A DNA stretch of 64,000 nucleotides from Desulfovibrio sp. Its GTDB lineage: Bacteria > Desulfobacterota > Desulfovibrionia > Desulfovibrionales > Desulfovibrionaceae. Below the pieces are notes generated by a model that did no database searches, had not been told where the DNA came from, and saw only the letters and a program-made list of their open reading frames with translations. The position numbers were made by a program, and so were the translations under genes. The DNA is taken from assembly GCA_022839785.1 (NCBI GenBank), contig JALHJW010000003.1, positions 62,001 to 126,000 of the forward strand, written 5' to 3'. How positions within the stretch are numbered: position 1 is the first letter of the stretch; the number at the start of each line of letters is the position of its first letter. Positions 34,805 through 43,398 of this stretch are shown piece by piece.

Positions 34805-35299
34805 ATGATCAAGGTCGCCGTGTTCATCGGCTCCATCTCCGACGAGGAAAAGATGCGGCCCTGCGCCGAGACGCTGAAGGAGTTGGGCATCCCCTGCCGC
34901 TTCACCGTGACCTCGGCCCACCGCACCCCGGAGCGCACGGAAACGCTCATCCGCGAACTGGAGGCCGACGGCTGCCAAGTCTTCATCTGCGCCGCGGGCA
35001 TGGCCGCGCATCTGGCCGGGGCCGTGGCCGCCAAGACCATCCGCCCGGTGCTCGGCGTGCCCATCGATGCCTCGCCGCTCTCGGGCATGGACGCCCTGCT
35101 CTCCACGGTGATGATGCCTCCGGGCTTCCCGGTGGGCACCCTGGCCCTGGACAAGGCCGGAGCCAAGAACGCGGCCTACCTCGCGGCCCAGATACTGGCG
35201 CTGTCCGATCCGCAGCTCGCCGCCAGGCTGGAGGCCGCGCGGGCCAAGTTCCGCGAGGACGTGGACAAGGCCGCCAGGGATCTGGAAGCCAGGAACTGA
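34805..35299 (+). CDS. purE: N5-carboxyaminoimidazole ribonucleotide mutase
   Basis: The 164-residue protein has the class I PurE motifs: FIGSISDEEKM near the start, TSAHRTPERT, and AAGMAAHLAGAVAAKTIRPVLGVPI. It converts N5-CAIR to CAIR in purine synthesis. The usual GSxSD is GSISD. Directly behind purD, in an evident pur operon; no purK is present nearby. Confidence 0.95.
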   Translation: MIKVAVFIGSISDEEKMRPCAETLKELGIPCRFTVTSAHRTPERTETLIRELEADGCQVFICAAGMAAHLAGAVAAKTIRPVLGVPIDASPLSGMDALLSTVMMPPGFPVGTLALDKAGAKNAAYLAAQILALSDPQLAARLEAARAKFREDVDKAARDLEARN

Positions 35300-35320
35300 C
35301 CCCAAGACAGGCGGCCCGCC

Positions 35321-35728
35321 ATGCCCCAGACCGACGCCCGCGCTTCCTTTTCCCCCACCTCCCCGCGCATCCTGCTCGTGGAGGACGAGTTCATCATCGC
35401 CATGTACATGCGCCGGTTGCTGGAAAAACTGGGCGCGCAGGTGGAAGGCCCCTTTGCCACCGGCGAGGAGGCCCTGCGGGGCGCGGAGCGCTTCAGACCC
35501 GACCTCGTGCTCATGGACATCAAGCTGGCCGGTGAGATGGACGGCGTGGAGACCGCCGACCGTCTGCGCGCGCGCAGCCCGGCGGCCGTGGTCTTCACCT
35601 CGGCCTTCTCGGACGAGGAGACAAGGAGCCGCGCCGCCGGCGTCAACCCGGCGGGCTTTCTGACCAAGCCGGTGGAGGAGGGAGACCTCTCGCTGCTGCT
35701 CAGCCGCATGTTCGGCGCCGGGGCATGA
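35321..35728 (+). CDS. single-domain response regulator
   Basis: The 135-residue protein consists of one receiver domain with an acidic pair in LLVEDEFIIAMYM, the phospho-acceptor D66 in VLMDIKLAGEMDG, T in VVFTSAF, and K in LTKPVEE. The IKL-G-MDG pattern resembles receivers coupled to PAS kinases. There is no output domain, so it works through protein interaction or as a phosphate relay. It sits 21 bases after purE; the hybrid kinase at 23.6 kb is one orphan candidate partner. Confidence 0.92.
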   Translation: MPQTDARASFSPTSPRILLVEDEFIIAMYMRRLLEKLGAQVEGPFATGEEALRGAERFRPDLVLMDIKLAGEMDGVETADRLRARSPAAVVFTSAFSDEETRSRAAGVNPAGFLTKPVEEGDLSLLLSRMFGAGA

Positions 35729-35783
35729 TCCCGGCGACTCCCCTTTCCCTGCCGCACCGCGCCCTTCCCCACGGAGCCACGCC

Positions 35784-37715
35784 ATGCCGCCCGTCCTGAC
35801 CGCCTGCACCAGACACTGCACCAACGGCTGTTCGCTGCTCGTCGAGAGCGGACCGGACGGCCGGGTCACCATCCGGGGCAACCCGGAACATCCCTACACG
35901 GCCGGGCTGATCTGCGCCAAGACCGCGCGCTTCCTGGAACGCATCGGCTCGCCCGAGCGCATCCTCACCCCCATGATCCGCGACGCCAAGCCCGGCAGCC
36001 TGCGCCCCGCCTCCTGGGACGAGGCCCTGGAGCGCGTCTGCGAGCGCATCGCCGCCCTGCGCGCCAGACCGGAGGAGATGCTGCACATCTTCTACCACGC
36101 CTCCTTCGGCGCGCTGTTCAGCGCCTCCCGGCATCTTTTCGCGCTCCTCGGGGCCTCGGCCATGACCGGCTCCATGTGTCAGGGCGCGGGCATAAAGGGG
36201 CTGAGCGCCGTCTTCGGCGACGTCGCGGACCCGGACTACCTGGATATTCCCCTGGCCCGCAGCATCGTCAACTGGGGCCGCAACCTGGACGCGCAGACCC
36301 CGCATGTGGGACGGCTGGTGAATCAGGCGCGCGCCAATGGCGCGCACGTGCTGACCCTGACCCCGGACGCGCACGGCTTCGCGCCCTATGCCGACCGGAT
36401 CATCATCCTCCGGCCGGGCGCGGACCGCTTCGTGGCCGCCGTCGCGGCGCGGCTCCTGCTGGACCAGGGCCTGCTGCCCGCCGCGGCCCTGGCCCGCGCG
36501 GCCAACGCGGACGCCTGGCTCGCTCTGCTGCGCGGCCTGGACGTAAGCGCCGCCTGCGCGGCGGCGGGCATCTCCCTTGAGGAGGCCCGCGCCGTGGCCG
36601 GGGCCTACGCCGCGGGCCCGACCGTCAGCCTGCTCGGCCGGGGGCTGCAGCGCTATGCGTTCGGGGGCGAGAACGCGGCCTTCGTCGCCGCCCTGGCCGC
36701 GGGCACGGGCAACGTGGGCCGCACGGGCGGCGGACTTTACTTCGCAACCCGCGACAGGGGCGGCATGGGCTCCGCCTTTCCGCCCGCTCCCGGACCCGCG
36801 CCTCGCACCTTCCGCTTCGCGGACCCGGGCGGCGACCTCAGGCGCGCCCGCGAGGCGGGCAGGCCGGTGCGCCTGGTCTGGACGGAGGGCACGAACATCG
36901 TGACCCAGGCCCAGGACAGCCTGGCCATCCGCGACGAACTCATGCGGGCCTTCACCGTGGTCGTGGAGCCCTTTCCCACGGACACCACGGACTGCGCCGA
37001 CGTCGTCCTGCCCCCGGCGCTGATGCTCGAATGCGAGGACGTGGCCAAATCCTCGAACCACGAGTGGCTGCACCATGCGGCCCAGGTGCTGGCCCCGCGC
37101 GGTCAGGCCCGGAGCAATTTCGACATCGCCCGGGCCGTGGCCCTGCGCCTGGGCCTGCCCTTTCCCGAGGCCGGGGAGGCCATGGCCGCGGCCCTGCGCG
37201 GCTCTAGGGGAACCACCTCCCTGACCGAACTGCGGGCCGCGGGATGCGTGCGCGGCCCGGCCCCGGGCGTGCCCTTCGCGGACGGCGTCTACGCCCACCC
37301 GGACGGCCTCTGCCGCCTGCCCGAGGCCCTGCACGCCGATGCGCCCCGGCCCGACGACCGGCCCCTGCGGTTGCTCTCCATGGTGCAAAAGCGCTATCTG
37401 CTCTCGCAGATTCCCCTGTCCGAGCAGGAGGGACCGGCCGACGCCTTTGTCGCGCCAAAGACCCTGGCCCGCCTCGGCTTCGCGCCCGGCGACGCGGCGC
37501 GTCTCCTGGGGGAGCGCGGCGAGATGACGGTGAGACTGCAAAGTCGCGCGGAACTTGCGCCGGACTGCGTGCACCTGCCGCGCGGGGGCTGGCTCAAGTG
37601 CGGCCGCTGCGCCAACTCCCTGGCCGCGGGCCGCGAAACCGACATAGGCGGGCAGGCCGCCTACTACGAGCAATGGTGCCGCATCGAGCGGCCCACGGCG
37701 CACGGAGAGAGATGA
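35784..37715 (+). CDS. molybdopterin-dependent oxidoreductase, formate dehydrogenase/DMSO reductase family
   Basis: A 643-residue protein with an N-terminal [4Fe-4S] pattern C8-x3-C12-x3-C16-x27-C44 followed by AKT, and typical bis-MGD domains (NWGRNLDAQTPH, TEGTNIVTQAQD, PFPTDTTDCADVVLPP). At the place of the Mo ligand there is MTGSMCQGAG, making C132 the likely ligand. No twin-arginine signal is present, so it is cytoplasmic. No small subunit gene is adjacent, suggesting a soluble enzyme with a separate electron partner. Substrate cannot be inferred. Its stop overlaps the start of the next gene. Confidence 0.85.
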   Translation: MPPVLTACTRHCTNGCSLLVESGPDGRVTIRGNPEHPYTAGLICAKTARFLERIGSPERILTPMIRDAKPGSLRPASWDEALERVCERIAALRARPEEMLHIFYHASFGALFSASRHLFALLGASAMTGSMCQGAGIKGLSAVFGDVADPDYLDIPLARSIVNWGRNLDAQTPHVGRLVNQARANGAHVLTLTPDAHGFAPYADRIIILRPGADRFVAAVAARLLLDQGLLPAAALARAANADAWLALLRGLDVSAACAAAGISLEEARAVAGAYAAGPTVSLLGRGLQRYAFGGENAAFVAALAAGTGNVGRTGGGLYFATRDRGGMGSAFPPAPGPAPRTFRFADPGGDLRRAREAGRPVRLVWTEGTNIVTQAQDSLAIRDELMRAFTVVVEPFPTDTTDCADVVLPPALMLECEDVAKSSNHEWLHHAAQVLAPRGQARSNFDIARAVALRLGLPFPEAGEAMAAALRGSRGTTSLTELRAAGCVRGPAPGVPFADGVYAHPDGLCRLPEALHADAPRPDDRPLRLLSMVQKRYLLSQIPLSEQEGPADAFVAPKTLARLGFAPGDAARLLGERGEMTVRLQSRAELAPDCVHLPRGGWLKCGRCANSLAAGRETDIGGQAAYYEQWCRIERPTAHGER

Positions 37716-38212
37716 TGCGCGTCCCCACCGCCCCCCGAAGCCTCTCTACAAAGCTGTTCACGGCCCTGGCCCTGGTCCTGCTCCTGACCGCCCCGGCCCA
37801 GGCCGCGACCCGGGTCACGGAATTGCAGTTCGCCCCCAGAATCGACCTGAACCCCGACTCCGCCACCTTCCGCGACCCCGTGAACGGCATCCCTGTGACG
37901 CCCCCCTGCTCCGGAGCCGCCCCGATCATCGCCGCCGGGCAGGAGAGCATCTCCTTGTGGCTGCGCGTGGACGCGGACGCCCCGGTGACGCTGACCGCCA
38001 CCTGGAACCACCTGCCCGAGGGCGTCGCGCCCACGACGCCCAGCGCCTGGCGGGAAACCCTGCGCAGCCGGGTCGAAATCCCCGAAGCCAAGGGCTTCCG
38101 GGTCTGGATGGTCAAGCGTCTGGCCGGCGAGGACCCGCGCGGCCGCTGGATCGTGACCCTGTCCCGGGAGGGCGGCGAAGTGCTCTGTTCCGCGCCCTTC
38201 CGCATCGAATAG
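37712..38212 (+). CDS. secreted protein of unknown function, DUF2914-like
   Basis: The 166-residue protein has a signal peptide (LFTALALVLLLTAPAQA) and a mature beta-rich region ending with RVWMVKRLAGEDPRGRWIVTLSREGGEVL, which faintly resembles DUF2914 (a W-x-V strand before a late G-x-V-L strand). Two Cys (PPCSG and VLCSA) could form a disulfide. The start overlaps the molybdoenzyme stop (ATGA), so the two are coupled, which is odd for a cytoplasmic/periplasmic pair. Function unknown. Confidence 0.65.
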   Translation: MMRVPTAPRSLSTKLFTALALVLLLTAPAQAATRVTELQFAPRIDLNPDSATFRDPVNGIPVTPPCSGAAPIIAAGQESISLWLRVDADAPVTLTATWNHLPEGVAPTTPSAWRETLRSRVEIPEAKGFRVWMVKRLAGEDPRGRWIVTLSREGGEVLCSAPFRIE

Positions 38213-38337
38213 CCGCATCCGTCTATCGCCGCGCGCAGGAGCATCGGCATTATCTATTTGACCCTGCGCTCCCCCATGCGCATCGTACGGGACAAGGGCC
38301 GCAAACGGCTACTTTACGATCCCGTCCGGATGCCGCC

Positions 38338-38865
38338 ATGAGCGAAGACCGCCTCTCGGCCGTGGGCAGCCGCGCCCACGAAATGTACATGTCCAGGAAA
38401 CACCTCTGTTCCGAGGCGGTGCTCGTGGCCGTCAACGAGGCCTTCGACTGCGGCCTGGCGGAGGAGCAGGCCGTGGCTCTGGCCTCCGCCCTGCCAGTGG
38501 GGCTGGGCGGCAAGGGCTGCCTGTGCGGCGCGCTTTCCGGCGCGGCCATGGCCCTGGGGCTGGCCCTGGCCAAGGCCCCCGCGCCGCTCTCCCGCAAGGC
38601 CGTGCGCGAGGCATCGGGGCGGCTGCACGACATCTTCCGCGAGGCCCACGGCGCAACCTGCTGCCGCGTCCTGACCAAGCACGTCAAGGACGACAAGAAG
38701 GCGCATTTCCTGCAGTGCGCCGGACTGACCGCCCAGGCCGCGCACAGCGTGGCCGTCCTCATCGCCGAACTCAGGCCGGATCTCTGTCTGGCCGATCCTT
38801 CGTCCCTGCGGCCGGTGCGGCGCTCCGGCCTCGCGCGGGTGCTGCGGCTGGTGGGCCGGGGCTGA
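38338..38865 (+). CDS. C_GCAxxG_C_C family redox protein
   Basis: The 175-residue protein shows the family's Cys pattern: C in KHLCSEAVL, then GKGCLCGALSGAAMALG in place of GCaxxG, and later ATCCRVLTKHV and FLQCAGL. Members are thought to bind an iron-sulfur cluster or act in electron transfer, often near molybdoenzymes. There is no signal peptide. It lies between a secreted protein and an anchored rhodanese, one base before the latter. Confidence 0.85.
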   Translation: MSEDRLSAVGSRAHEMYMSRKHLCSEAVLVAVNEAFDCGLAEEQAVALASALPVGLGGKGCLCGALSGAAMALGLALAKAPAPLSRKAVREASGRLHDIFREAHGATCCRVLTKHVKDDKKAHFLQCAGLTAQAAHSVAVLIAELRPDLCLADPSSLRPVRRSGLARVLRLVGRG

Positions 38866-38866
38866 A

Positions 38867-39421
38867 ATGGCCGCGCGCCGCTCCCTGCTCCTCCTGGCCG
38901 TGCTGCTCGCCGTCCTCGCGGCCCTTGCCTGGCGGGCCATGCTGCCGGACTACGGCAACCTGTCCGACGCCCAGCGCGCTGCCAGGGTGCTGGCCATGTA
39001 CCGCGACTATGCCCGCGAGTTTCCCGGCGTGGAGGATATCTCGGCGACCGACGCGCTGACGGCCTTCCGGGAGGGCCGGGCGGTCTTCATCGACGTGCGG
39101 GAGCCGGGCGAACGGGCCGTCTCGACCATCCCGGGCGCGCTGACGCCCGGCGACTACCAAGCGGCCCTCGCGGCCGATCCGGCGCGGTTCGCGGGCAGGA
39201 TCGCCGTGGCTTACTGCACCATCAGCTACCGCAGCGGCGTGCTCGGCGAGGAGTGGCGGGCGGACGGCGGACCTGCCGTGCGCAACCTCGAGGGCGGACT
39301 GCTGGCTTGGCTGCACGGGGGCGGTCCGCTGGCCGCGCCGGACGGTTCGGCCACGGACGCGGCCCACGTTTTCGGCTCCACCTGGGACCTCGCCCCGCGC
39401 GGCATCAAGACCATCTACTGA
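38867..39421 (+). CDS. membrane-anchored rhodanese-like protein
   Basis: The 184-residue protein has an N-terminal membrane anchor (LLLLAVLLAVLAALAWRA) and a rhodanese domain with FIDVREPGE and the active-site loop YCTISYRSG, where the Cys is the persulfide-forming residue. It probably faces the periplasm and handles sulfane sulfur or acts as a thiol sensor. Neighbouring molybdoenzyme and Cys-rich protein suggest a sulfur or redox function as a group; that is inference. Confidence 0.88.
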   Translation: MAARRSLLLLAVLLAVLAALAWRAMLPDYGNLSDAQRAARVLAMYRDYAREFPGVEDISATDALTAFREGRAVFIDVREPGERAVSTIPGALTPGDYQAALAADPARFAGRIAVAYCTISYRSGVLGEEWRADGGPAVRNLEGGLLAWLHGGGPLAAPDGSATDAAHVFGSTWDLAPRGIKTIY

Positions 39422-39449
39422 GGGCCTTTGGCGGCCGACGCCGACGTAA

Positions 39450-39475
39450 CGGGCGCACGCCGAGGCGTGCGCCCG
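39450..39475. terminator. hairpin between convergent rhodanese and CII-like genes
   Basis: An 11-bp stem (CGGGCGCACGC with its complement) around a CGAG loop lies 29 bases after the rhodanese stop and 34 bases after the CII-like gene's stop on the other strand. It can serve both; no T-run. Confidence 0.6.
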
Positions 39476-39508
39476 CCGTCGTGCGGTCTTGGCGGCGGTT
39501 CCCCGCGT

Positions 39509-39757
39509 CTAGCCCTCGCGCATGGGCGTGAGCGTGTAGCCCAGATCCTCGGCAATGGCGCGCAGGGCGCTGACGTCCCCACTCGACCGCAGGATCACGG
39601 ACAGATCGTCCACGCCGATCTTGGCGCCCCGATCCCAGGGATTCAGTTCGCGCAGGAGCGTGGAATACGGCTTGCCCAGGGCCTTGGCGACCTGCTTGGC
39701 AAGCCCGCGCCGCCTGACGATGGTGTCATGCAGAAGCTGCGTCACGTTCATGGTCAT
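39509..39757 (-). CDS. phage CII-like regulatory protein, orphan
   Basis: An 82-residue protein (MTMNVTQLLHDTIVRRRGLA start) with a predicted helix-turn-helix region AKQVAKALGKPYSTLLRELNP and a C-terminal helix (SALRAIAEDLGYTL). This resembles the phage regulatory CII (CP76) family. The ATG at 39757 is 7 bases after GGAGG; alternative ATGs lie two codons on either side. No phage genes adjoin it, so it is either a domesticated regulator or a prophage remnant. Upstream lies an AT-rich region. Confidence 0.7.
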   Translation of the reverse strand: MTMNVTQLLHDTIVRRRGLAKQVAKALGKPYSTLLRELNPWDRGAKIGVDDLSVILRSSGDVSALRAIAEDLGYTLTPMREG

Positions 39758-40070
39758 GGTCATCCTCCTCTCCCCTTGAACCTCGCCCTGCGGCCAGTAC
39801 GCCGCCGGACCTCGTCCAACCGCGTCTTCCGGCATCCCCTGTCTGCCGGACCCACGGACGCGGTCCCCACTCACTGAATGACTGTTTAACAATATCTCTC
39901 CTGAAAAGAAAAAAAGCAAGTTTTTTTCGCAATACCTTGCGGATTCCTTCCTGCCAAAATTAGTCGGACGCCCAAGCAATGCGTTGTTTCTCAATTAATT
40001 CAACATAAAATAATCGTCACAAAATCACTGAACATAAGTTCAGCAACTTTTGCTCCGGAAGGGGGAGGGG
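39758..40070. other. AT-rich intergenic region
   Basis: About 310 bases with no supported gene. The part from 39880 on is much richer in A and T than the surroundings, and includes an A7-GCAAG-T7 mirror element near 39910 and a dyad at 40028-40043. It presumably holds the leftward promoter of the CII-like gene, but I cannot place -35/-10 boxes with confidence. The composition may mark foreign DNA. Confidence 0.5.
40028..40043. repeat. 6-bp inverted repeat downstream of the acyltransferase gene
   Basis: CTGAAC-ATAA-GTTCAG is a perfect dyad 28 bases beyond the acyltransferase stop on the minus strand, followed there by TGATTTT. It may be a weak terminator or an operator for the CII-like gene. 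Confidence 0.4.
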
Positions 40071-41258
40071 CTAGACAAGGAGGGAGGACGGGGACCGGGA
40101 AAACGGCAGGAAGGCGTTCATCTCCGCGATATGATCCCGTTCCAGGGCGTTGATCTCGCCGATATGGGCCCGCAGCAGTCCGTCCAGACGGGCGTCCACG
40201 AAGCGGTGCAGGCTGACGCAGGGCAGCGAGACGAAGCCCCGCTTGGCCTTGTGCATGCCGCCCATGCCGGGATCGAAGAAGCGGATGCCGCGGGCGATGG
40301 CCCATTCCATGGGGGTATAGTAGCAGACCTCGAAGTGCAGCCGCCGGATTTCCTCGAAGCAGCCCCAGTAGCGGCCCCACATGCCGCCGCCCTTGTGCGC
40401 GAAGAGGGCCATGGCCAGGGGTTCTACGCTCCCGGCGCGCCGGGCCACGGCCAGCGCCAGACAGCTCCCCAGCCGTTCCAGGGCCTGCTCGAAGAATTCG
40501 CGCGTCAAGAAGCGGCAGCCCCAGGGGCCGAACTTGGCGTTGGTGCGCACGTACAGATGGTGCATGAGGCGCATGTCGCGTTCGCCGATCTCGCTCCCCA
40601 CCAGCATCTCCACGCCGATGCCTTGGGCGCGTAGCGCCGCGCGCTCGCGCCGCACGTTGCGCGCCTGGCTGCGCCGCCACAGCCCGAGGAAATCGTCGAA
40701 ACCGCCATACCCCGGGTTCTCCCAGAGGTAGCCCTGGTGCTCCCAGCTGCTGAATCCCAGGGGTGCGAGCCGCTCCGCCAGTTCCGGCGCGGCGAAGTTG
40801 CAGTTGATCCCGGACAGGCCCATGCTCCAGCACAGGTGCAGGAGCCTGCGCGCCATGCGCGAGGCCAGATCGCCCCGGTCCTCGCCTGGCGCGGAAAGAA
40901 CGGTGTAGCCCGTGGCCGGGGTGAAGGGCGTCATGCCCACGAGCTTGGGATAGTAGGCGAGCCCGAGGCGCGAGGCCACCTCTGCCCAGACGTGGTCGAA
41001 GACGAACTCGCCCGCGCTGTGCGCCTTGACGTAGAAGGGCGCCGCCCCGACCAGCCGCTCGCCGCGCCAGGCAAGCAGATGTCGCGGCAGCCAGCCCGTG
41101 CCCCCGCAGGCGCTGCCCGACTCCTCGGTCAGGGCCAGCCAGTCCCATTCCAGGAAGGGAAAGGCCTCGTGTCCCGAAAGCGCGTTCCAGTCCTCGCGCG
41201 GCACGTGGCGCATGCCGTCGGCCCAGGTCAGTGTCAGGTCCGCGCGCGGCTGGGTCAT
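40071..41258 (-). CDS. FemAB-like / DUF482 GNAT-fold acyltransferase
   Basis: The 395-residue protein has the pattern of the FemAB-like family (PF04339): early HEAFPFLEWDWL, then LAWRGERLVGAAPFYVK, GFDDFLGLWRRSQARNVRRE, and late FEVCYYTPMEWAIARGIRFFDPGMGGMHKAKRGF. The fold transfers aminoacyl or acyl groups; some members are annotated as peptidoglycan-related. Substrate unknown. The ATG at 41258 lacks a clear ribosome site; an in-frame ATG 48 bases upstream is a possible alternative. Confidence 0.82.
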   Translation of the reverse strand: MTQPRADLTLTWADGMRHVPREDWNALSGHEAFPFLEWDWLALTEESGSACGGTGWLPRHLLAWRGERLVGAAPFYVKAHSAGEFVFDHVWAEVASRLGLAYYPKLVGMTPFTPATGYTVLSAPGEDRGDLASRMARRLLHLCWSMGLSGINCNFAAPELAERLAPLGFSSWEHQGYLWENPGYGGFDDFLGLWRRSQARNVRRERAALRAQGIGVEMLVGSEIGERDMRLMHHLYVRTNAKFGPWGCRFLTREFFEQALERLGSCLALAVARRAGSVEPLAMALFAHKGGGMWGRYWGCFEEIRRLHFEVCYYTPMEWAIARGIRFFDPGMGGMHKAKRGFVSLPCVSLHRFVDARLDGLLRAHIGEINALERDHIAEMNAFLPFSRSPSSLLV

Positions 41259-41320
41259 GTTTTTGTAGTAGCCGCTGCCGGGCGTTCTGTCACGCGCCGC
41301 GTCCATGCAGCGGACAGGAA

Positions 41321-41350
41321 GAGGGCCGCCCCCTTGCGGGAGCGGCCCTC
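41321..41350 (-). terminator. terminator of the TRAP transporter operon
   Basis: On the minus strand GAGGGCCGCTCCC and GGGGGCGGCCCTC pair over 13 positions (one U-G wobble) around a GCAA tetraloop, then TTCCTGT follows. It begins 45 bases after the large-subunit stop. Confidence 0.75.
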
Positions 41351-41394
41351 GGCGTTCGCCCAGTTCGTCGTGAGTGAACGTCTCGTGAGGCGGT

Positions 41395-42795
41395 CTACTT
41401 GTAGCCCTTCAACGCGTCCAGGTATTCCGGCAGGAACGTTGTCATGACGGGCACGTAGGTGGCGAAGATGAGGAAGGCGAGCAGGATCAGCAGCCACGGC
41501 AAGGCCGCGCGGATGACCCAGGTGAGCGGTTTCCCCGTTATGCCCGAGGTGACGAAGAGGTTCAGTCCCACGGGCGGCGTTATCAAGCCGATCTCCATGT
41601 TGATGACCATGACGATGCCCAGATGCAGCGGGTCGATGCCGAGCTGCATGGCGATGGGGAAGAGGATCGGGGCCATGATCATGAGGATCGCGGACGGCTC
41701 CATGAAATTGCCCGCGATCAGCAGCAGGATGTTGACCACGATCAGGAAGCCCCAGGAGGGCAGGCCCCAGGAGGTGATCAGTTCCGCGATGTGGTGCGGG
41801 ATGCGTTCCGTGGTCAGCACGTGGGCGAAGATCATGGCGTTGGAGATGATGAAGAGCAGCATGATGCTGACCTTGGCGCCGTCCAGGACCGCGTGCTTGA
41901 CCTCCTTGTCCGCGAAGGACTTCGGAAACGCGGCGAGCATGGCCCCGACGTTGCGCAGCAGCATGGCCCCGCCGCCCTCGCCCGGTCTGCGCCAGGGCAC
42001 GCCCTTGAGCGGCCCCATGTCGCGGTAGATGAAGACCGCGACGAAGAAGGCGTAGACGGCGGACACCGAGGCGGCCTCGGTGGGGCTGCAGATGCCGCCG
42101 TAGATCGATCCGAGCACGATGACGATAAGCATCAGGCCGCCCGAGGCCGAGGCCAGGGAGGACATGAGCTGCTTCAGTCCCGGCCAGGGAAGGGCGGGAT
42201 AGTTCTTGATGCGGGACAGGATGTAGATGGCGACCATGATGCACAGGCCGAGCGCGATGCCCGGGATGAAGCCCGCCATGAACAGCTTGGCCGCCGAGAC
42301 GTTGGTCGCGGCGCAGTAGACCAGCATGACGATGGAGGGCGGGATGAGGATGCCCAGGGTGCCCGCGTTGCAGATGACGCCCGCGGCCATGGTTTCCGGG
42401 TAGCCCGCGCGCACCATGGCGCCGATGGCGATGGAGCCGATGGCCGCCACCGTGGCCGGGGACGAGCCCGAAACCGCAGCGAAGAGCATGCAGGCCAGGA
42501 CCGAGCCCATGGCCAGGCCGCCCCGGATGTGGCCCACGCAGTCGATGGCGAAACGGATGATGCGGTTCGCCACCCCGCCCGTGGTCAGAAAGACCGAGGA
42601 CAGGATGAAGAACGGAATGGCCAGCAGCGTGTAGTGCTCCGACAGGGTCGAGAAGTACTTCAGCGCCACGGAGGCCAGGGAGTCGTTGGAGAAGAGCAGG
42701 ATCGTGGTGATGCTCGCGAAACCCAGCGAGAGGGCGATGGGCAGGCCCGTGGCCAGACAGAGAAAAAGCAGGGTGAAGAGGGCTACGGTGGTCAT
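41395..42795 (-). CDS. dctM: TRAP transporter large permease subunit (DctM)
   Basis: The 466-residue protein has about 12 hydrophobic helices and the DctM hallmarks GLPIALSLGFASI near the start, AVSGSSPATVAAIGSIAIGAMVRAGY, GTLGILIPPSIVMLVY, and TPPVGLNLFVTSGI. With DctP and DctQ it imports an organic acid using an ion gradient. Its start directly abuts the DctQ stop. Order dctP-dctQ-dctM is the common one. Confidence 0.95.
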   Translation of the reverse strand: MTTVALFTLLFLCLATGLPIALSLGFASITTILLFSNDSLASVALKYFSTLSEHYTLLAIPFFILSSVFLTTGGVANRIIRFAIDCVGHIRGGLAMGSVLACMLFAAVSGSSPATVAAIGSIAIGAMVRAGYPETMAAGVICNAGTLGILIPPSIVMLVYCAATNVSAAKLFMAGFIPGIALGLCIMVAIYILSRIKNYPALPWPGLKQLMSSLASASGGLMLIVIVLGSIYGGICSPTEAASVSAVYAFFVAVFIYRDMGPLKGVPWRRPGEGGGAMLLRNVGAMLAAFPKSFADKEVKHAVLDGAKVSIMLLFIISNAMIFAHVLTTERIPHHIAELITSWGLPSWGFLIVVNILLLIAGNFMEPSAILMIMAPILFPIAMQLGIDPLHLGIVMVINMEIGLITPPVGLNLFVTSGITGKPLTWVIRAALPWLLILLAFLIFATYVPVMTTFLPEYLDALKGYK

Positions 42796-43380
42796 CTACT
42801 TCATCCCCGCCTTCGTCTGCGCCTCGGCCTTGGCCTGGGCGGCCGCGGCCTTGCGCGTCTCCTCGATGAGCCGCATGCTGTCCTTGGCCTCGTCGGCGAG
42901 GCCGAAGCCGTCGGCCTTGTTCCGGACGATCTTCCAGAGCAGAACCAACAACCGCCAGCCGATGAGGCCGAAACCCGCGACCAGCGCCACGCCGTGCGCG
43001 ATCCAGCGCGGGATGGGCATGTCCTCCATCTCCAGGCCGATGAGGTGCATCTTCTTGAGGTAGACCCAGGAGCCGTAGCCGAACAGGCCGCAATAGGCCA
43101 GGGCGCAGCAGATGGCGATGGCCGTGACGAGCCTGCGCCCGCCGCGCGGCAGATGCTTGACCGCTGCGTCCACCCCGATGTGCGTGCCCTTCTTGATGCC
43201 CCAGGAGGCCCCGAAGATGACCATCCAGGCCGAGAGGTGCAGGGTCAGCTCCTGCGCCCACATGTACCCGTGGTTGAACACGAAACGCATGATCACTTCA
43301 AAGAAGACGAGAAGCGTCATGGCCGCGAGGAGGAAGGTGATGGCCCCCTCCTCGATCTTGTTGACGAACTGGGCGAACAT
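42796..43380 (-). CDS. dctQ: TRAP transporter small permease subunit (DctQ)
   Basis: The 194-residue protein has four helices, with WAQELTLHLSAWMVIFGASWGIKKGTHIGVDA being the conserved DctQ segment, and a charged Ala/Lys-rich C-terminal tail of about 35 residues (ETRKAAAAQAKAEAQTKAG) that is longer than usual. It links the binding protein to the large permease subunit. It lies 18 bases after dctP. Confidence 0.93.
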   Translation of the reverse strand: MFAQFVNKIEEGAITFLLAAMTLLVFFEVIMRFVFNHGYMWAQELTLHLSAWMVIFGASWGIKKGTHIGVDAAVKHLPRGGRRLVTAIAICCALAYCGLFGYGSWVYLKKMHLIGLEMEDMPIPRWIAHGVALVAGFGLIGWRLLVLLWKIVRNKADGFGLADEAKDSMRLIEETRKAAAAQAKAEAQTKAGMK

Positions 43381-43398
43381 GGCCGGTGAATCCTGGGG

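Noticed and set aside
40028..40043. LexA/SOS box
   Set aside because: CTGAAC-ATAA-GTTCAG is symmetrical but lies downstream of one gene and about 270 bases from the start of the other, and I cannot match it to a known LexA motif for this group.
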